NCBI GenBank assembly: GCA_032622095.1
Contig: CP136064.1
Location: 40,387,912-40,451,911, forward strand
Reading direction: 5' to 3'
DNA from: Siphonodentalium dalli
Lineage: Eukaryota; Mollusca; Scaphopoda; Gadilida; Siphonodentaliidae
DNA: 64,000 bases
Notes under the pieces: generated by a model
Told to the model about the DNA's origin: nothing
Seen by the model: only the letters and a program-made list of their open reading frames with translations
The model's database searches: none
In this document: positions 59,776 to 64,000 of the stretch, piece after piece
How the letters are laid out: every line of letters begins with the position of its first letter
How positions within the stretch are numbered: the stretch's first letter is position 1
Program-made: the position numbers and the translations under genes

Positions 59776-60229
59776 TACAAGAAAAATATATCAAACCTGG
59801 TGTGCCCCTTTAATATTTCAATTCACATTTGTAATCAATTGAAATTAATGTCCAACAAATTTACTAAACACAATCACATTATTAATCTCCAATAGTAATG
59901 CTATTAAACAATGAAACCAGATTATGCCTTTAAGATGGAATTTAAATAACCATGCATATAAAATATATAGTAGAAACATTCCATCTATGCTATCCCCAGC
60001 ATATGGCCAGAGATACTTTATAGAGTATAAAGTATATACAGAGATAGTATATGATATGGCCAACACATGCTAGTAGTTAATTATCTCAATGCAAGACAGA
60101 GAGACAATTCATGGCATTGTAACTGGATACTAACTCTGTGAGAAGACAAATTCAAACCTGATTTATTAGATTCTATTTGGACAGTGCAACTGGGTATCTT
60201 TGATATATTTTAGCCATAAATAAAATAAT

Positions 60230-60760
60230 CAAAAGACCATAACTCCATTAAAATATATCGGATCAAACCCATATTCGAACTCGACCTGTATTTTGAGTTG
60301 AGAAACTCGCATACAAAATTTGTGGTTCCTATCAGTTGAAAAATTGTAGATTTATCGAAACATGCATGATTTCTATGTCAAAGGGCCATAACTCCATTAA
60401 AAAATATTGGATCAAACCCATATTTGAACTCGATATGTATTTTGGACTGAGCAACTCACATACTAAATTTGGTTATGGTCAGATGAATTTTTTTTTAATT
60501 ATGGCAGAATGCATGAATTCTAAGTTGAAAAAGGGCCATAACTCCCTAAAAAAAACTCTTGATCAAACCCATATTCGAACTCGATCTGTATTTTGGGCTG
60601 AGAAACTCATATACAAAATTTGGTTTCGATCGGATAGAGAATGTTTGAGTTATCGCATTACTCGTAAAGTGTCTACGGACAGACAGACGGACAGACGGAC
60701 CAACGACGAGTGGTCAACGACACTATGTTTACCATACTATGGTATGGGTAAACATAAAAA
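60230..60760 (+). repeat. Three CATAACTCC modules, GACG tract and hairpin cap
   Basis: Units of about 150 bp at 60233, 60380 and 60530: GGGCCATAACTCC, GGATCAAACCCATATTCGAA, CTC, ACAAAATTTGGTT. Then ACGGACAGACAGACGGACAG, then GTTTACCATACTATGGTATG and GGTAAAC, a different hairpin cap. The 152-codon frame here is a periodic artefact. Confidence 0.85.
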
Positions 60761-60799
60761 CGATGTGCCTCGAATAGGCAATGCGAAACCCTGAAAAAA

Positions 60800-62550
60800 G
60801 CGCTAAAAGTCATGGTTACCAGTTTGACCGAATGTTTTCTGCATACAAATAATTTCATGAGAAGCATTCAAGTGCCGTCATATTCCTTTAATATTGAGAT
60901 ATTTTTCATACTTTTTCTGTTTTAATGCATTATTTTGTGAGAGAAATGTAAAATAGATCGTAAAACTTCGAAAAAATCTATGATCAAATTAGGCTTAATG
61001 TAAAATTGTAAACTGAGTATGATTCTGGACAAGAACTTCAATCTACTAGTACACAAGTTTCAACCTAAATATATTAATCAATTGAATTATACAGTGAGTG
61101 AGTTACTTGAGTTAACTATCACTCTTTGATTGATTGGTTTTATTGGCAATGATAATAACACATATATAAATACAATAGATTGCTGATATATAACTTAAAA
61201 GGAGCAAACACATAGAATTGTACATATTTTGTTCAGCCTCAAATATCCTTTTATTTGTGATGTTAAAAATGTGTTGTTTTGTGCAACACAACTGAAAATC
61301 ATATTTAGAAAATAGCCTCAAGTTGTCCCACCCCTACTTTTATTCCGCCCCCTACTCTTATTTGATTCTGGGATATTTTCCACCCCCTATGTTTATTCCG
61401 CACCTTCTGTTATTTGGATCCCGAGAGTAATCATATGGCGATGGGCCATTCGTCAAATTATTATAAGAACATATACTCAAGATGACCAAATAGTAATCTT
61501 GTGTATTCTGCACTGGCATTATGTCATTTATGAAAACATCTCTCCAAATTATAATAGACCATTCCAAGTTTCCAACATAATCATCGATTGATTTGACAGA
61601 CATGTATGATATGCATCGGAAGTGTCTGCAGAAACCCTTAAATTTTGTCACATAGCATGCAATGCACCGAATCTATCAATATATTTTGTTACCATCTATG
61701 ATCTTAGCTCAGAATACATATTGGCGTATACATGTACCAGTTGACCGGGGTGGGCTGTTGGCACTATTATCTTCCCCAAAGCATCAGTAGATGTATGCAT
61801 GAAATATCTATTGGATAGTTTTAAACGTGCATTATGTACATGGACAATTGATGATTTTATGTCTTGAGCAAGTTATTTTGTATGAGTGTTATACTAGTAG
61901 CATATAGAACTGACTCAATTAATGTGTTGCCTACACAATCAATATTTTCAAACCCGGGTACCATTGAACCCTCAATCTATTGAACATCCCAACAATCGAA
62001 CCCACCAAACAACTAGAAACGAACACTGTTGATTAACGCACTGTCACACTCCCTCAATCATGACCATCCTGTCATCAAAAGAAATTGAAGGAATCTTTCA
62101 GTTATTCATGTCAGAGTTGGTTATTTTTACCAGATACTTTATCCGAATATGGAGTTTAATTACAGCATTTTTATTATTTTGTTATGTAAAACAGTAAAAC
62201 TATTTCATCTGAAAATGCATTGATAATAGGTTGATATAATATAAATGCATCACCACGAAAATTAAGGCATTATCTCCCCTGGCATTAATATTATAAGTTT
62301 CTGGTACGAAATATATTTACAGGCTAACCGGATCACCGATTTGTTCACGTTCAGAGATTTTGCAAAATAAAACCGCTTTAGATAATAAAAAAAGCAACGA
62401 CATACGCTAAACAGAACTTCATATCTTTACTCATTTTTAGTGTAAATTGTATTTGTCATCATGATCAAAGATCAAAATTACAAATGCTGCATTAGTTAAT
62501 CTATGTGATGGATTAAATGCATTATAAAATAAATTTGTCTATGCAAAACT
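60800..62550. other. Gene-poor part of the RPS26 intron
   Basis: AT-rich. 61320-61420 has a small repeat of TTATTCCGCCCCCTA phrases. I see no exon, RNA gene or long repeat otherwise. Confidence 0.5.
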
Positions 62551-62553
62551 TAC

Positions 62554-62687
62554 CCTCATTGGCCTGAATCGGATTGGGGGGGTTCTGTCACGTCTGGCCT
62601 CCCTAGACCTGTTCCTCACTACTTTGCTGTGAATGGCGCAGGACACACAATATAGTAGTTTAGCATACAGCTTAGGTAAAGCATATA
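62554..62687 (-). CDS. RPS26: RPS26 (eS26), internal exon
   Basis: Small-subunit ribosomal protein eS26, which lies near the mRNA exit channel of the 40S subunit. The exon starts after acceptor CTCATATTTCAG, enters one base into a codon and encodes [17 protein letters not shown] then [18 protein letters not shown] then [10 protein letters not shown]. It ends on a codon boundary at donor GTAAGT. The CVSC pair and [15 protein letters not shown] are diagnostic of the family and supply half of its zinc-binding cysteines. With 58514-58558 it gives the last 59 of about 115 residues. The first half (the KKRRNNGR and CTNCARC regions) is not found up to 64000, so it must lie further along. No defects are visible. 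Confidence 0.95.
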
Positions 62688-62689
62688 CT

Positions 62690-63600
62690 GAAATATGAGA
62701 GCAATGCCATACATTAAGATCTCAATAAGAGTTATATTTTATTATAATTTCAAATGATCAGTGACAGTGTTGGCAGATCTTAGTGGCAGTAGAAACGCAG
62801 TGACGTTGGCAATATCTGTATCGGATAAAGGGTTAAGGGGGAAGTAAAGTGACCAATTTTGAATGGGGATTTCCATGGAAATCTGCAGTTCAAAATTTAC
62901 GAGTTGCAAGACACTTCTTTGAGTGTGACCTGATGTATTTTGGTCTATTTATTTTTTAAATATTCTATATTGATTTTCCAAAAATAAGTAAAGTGCCGAT
63001 TACAGAAAAGTGTTTACAATTTTACAATAAATATTATGACAGTATATGACCATTCAAGGATATACCTGCTCTGGTTCCCGGACAACTGCTTCATAATGGA
63101 AATCTCCAGAGATTTTAATGTATTAAATGGATTGCTTGACATCCTCCTTAACTTCTTACTCTGATGATTTTTCAGAGAATCAAACCCTCCCAAACACCCC
63201 TCCCCTTCATCAGAACCTGTGGCATCTAGCCAAGGTACAAATTCTGCAAACTAAAGTGCTGGGTATAATATATTGCTTAGTAAATACCTGATCCTTATAA
63301 TTATATGGACATGGCTCATTCCACTCCCACAATTATATATACATAATTTGGTAAGAGGCATTTCAAAACATACATATGCAGAAGATTTCAAAACAAATTT
63401 GTCAATATAAAGCTGAAAATACGAGATTTGTTTATTAAATTTGTATAGTTTTGTTCAAGCGCCAGTTCAATATTTTGGGTCAGTCACGAGTGGTCATGTA
63501 AAAATTTCAACTGTAGACTATGGGAAGAAAATCTAGAGCTGCCATCGCTCTGAAAGGTTAATGGCAACACATATTTTTGATTTTAGATTAAAACACAAGT
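62690..63600. other. RPS26 upstream intron (start)
   Basis: AT-rich non-coding sequence on the 5' side of the RPS26 exon. No further eS26 exon is found here. Confidence 0.5.
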
Positions 63601-63629
63601 CTCATGTTTAATACTTGTATTTCAGAGAC

Positions 63630-63738
63630 CAGCTCAAGACTGCATAATTTAGGTGCCTTTGTGAGCCAATACTACAGTATTGCAATAAGTATTATCGGCT
63701 CACAAAACCACATAAATCATGTTATCTTGAGCTGGACC
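63630..63738. mobile_element. Small foldback element
   Basis: CCAGCTCAAGA, CATAATTTA, GGTGCCTTTGTGAGCC at the left and GGCTCACAAAACCACATAAA, TCTTGAGCTGG at the right; arms about 42 bp. Confidence 0.75.
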
Positions 63739-63889
63739 CCCATCCAAAGTGAAACAAGAGCATCGCTAGGGCGTGGCAAAATACGCCCTTTAGCCATTTC
63801 GAATTGTACTATCGCAAAATAAGATAATACTTTGAGCTTACATTTAAAGAAAATCTGATATACCCCTAATTTCAATGCCAAAATGTGGT

Positions 63890-64000
63890 CAAATTCTAAG
63901 TCGAAAAATGGCCATAACTCATGTAAAAATAATTAGACAGAACCTATATTCAAACTTGGCATGTAGTTTTAGCTGGGAAATACACATACCAGCTTTGGTT
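63890..64000 (+). repeat. GGCCATAACTC module cut by the window end
   Basis: AAATGGCCATAACTCATGT, ACCTATATTCAAACTTG, CATACCAGCTTTGGTT. Same family as 60230-60760. Confidence 0.7.

Noticed and set aside
60336-60794. 152-codon + strand frame
   Set aside because: It lies on three 150-bp tandem modules plus a GACG tract; 150 is a multiple of three, so the frame stays open by periodicity.
61115-61345. Possible retroposon 3' end (TTATTGGCAATGATA, also near 3035)
   Set aside because: Only about 15 bases are shared; too short to support an element.

Overview
The window is animal nuclear DNA, most likely from a mollusc or another lophotrochozoan. It is AT-rich and intron-rich, packed with foldback elements, retroelement relics and tandem repeats. 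It carries many diverged copies of a repeat containing GGCCATAACTC, a type I associate with molluscs (knowledge-based inference, not tested here). There are no bacterial operons, CRISPR arrays or recognisable tRNA/rRNA genes. Most open reading frames of 60-120 codons are chance frames in repeats.

Layout. (1) 1-2.8 kb: repeats and a palindrome, then a candidate promoter and an isolated ATG with a perfect splice donor (2797). (2) 2.8-12.3 kb: an intact alpha-tubulin gene on the + strand (coding exons 10040-10262 and 10976-12105; the first coding exon is probably the lone ATG at 2797), with a repeat-loaded first intron. (3) 12.3-21.5 kb: repeats, including a TTAA-flanked MITE, a 42-bp minisatellite between inverted copies of one repeat, and a 330-bp palindrome. 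(4) 21.6-25.9 kb: an alpha-tubulin pseudogene (- strand), a decayed Ty3/gypsy gag-pro fragment split by a palindrome-ended insertion, and foldback repeats. (5) 26.0-36.8 kb: a series of short - strand exons with good splice sites and compatible phases, which I read as an unrecognised multi-exon gene. It has no long ORF and is interrupted by nested MITEs and a 3.4-kb terminal-inverted-repeat element. (6) 37-57.5 kb: a repeat landscape with inverted repeat pairs, a CR1/jockey-type LINE 3' fragment, clustered palindromic units, and modular GGCCATAACTC arrays ending in hairpins. (7) 57.5-64 kb: the 3' end of a ribosomal protein eS26 (RPS26) gene on the - strand (exons 62554-62687 and 58514-58558). 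Its upstream exons lie beyond the window.

The three host genes (alpha-tubulin, the unrecognised gene, RPS26) show no functional link. They are ordinary neighbours in a repeat-rich chromosome. The most interesting content is the unannotated spliced gene, the set of MITE families sharing TTAA-AGG ends (one nested inside another), the modular hairpin-ended repeats, and the Phe-ending tubulin beside a Tyr-ending pseudogene.
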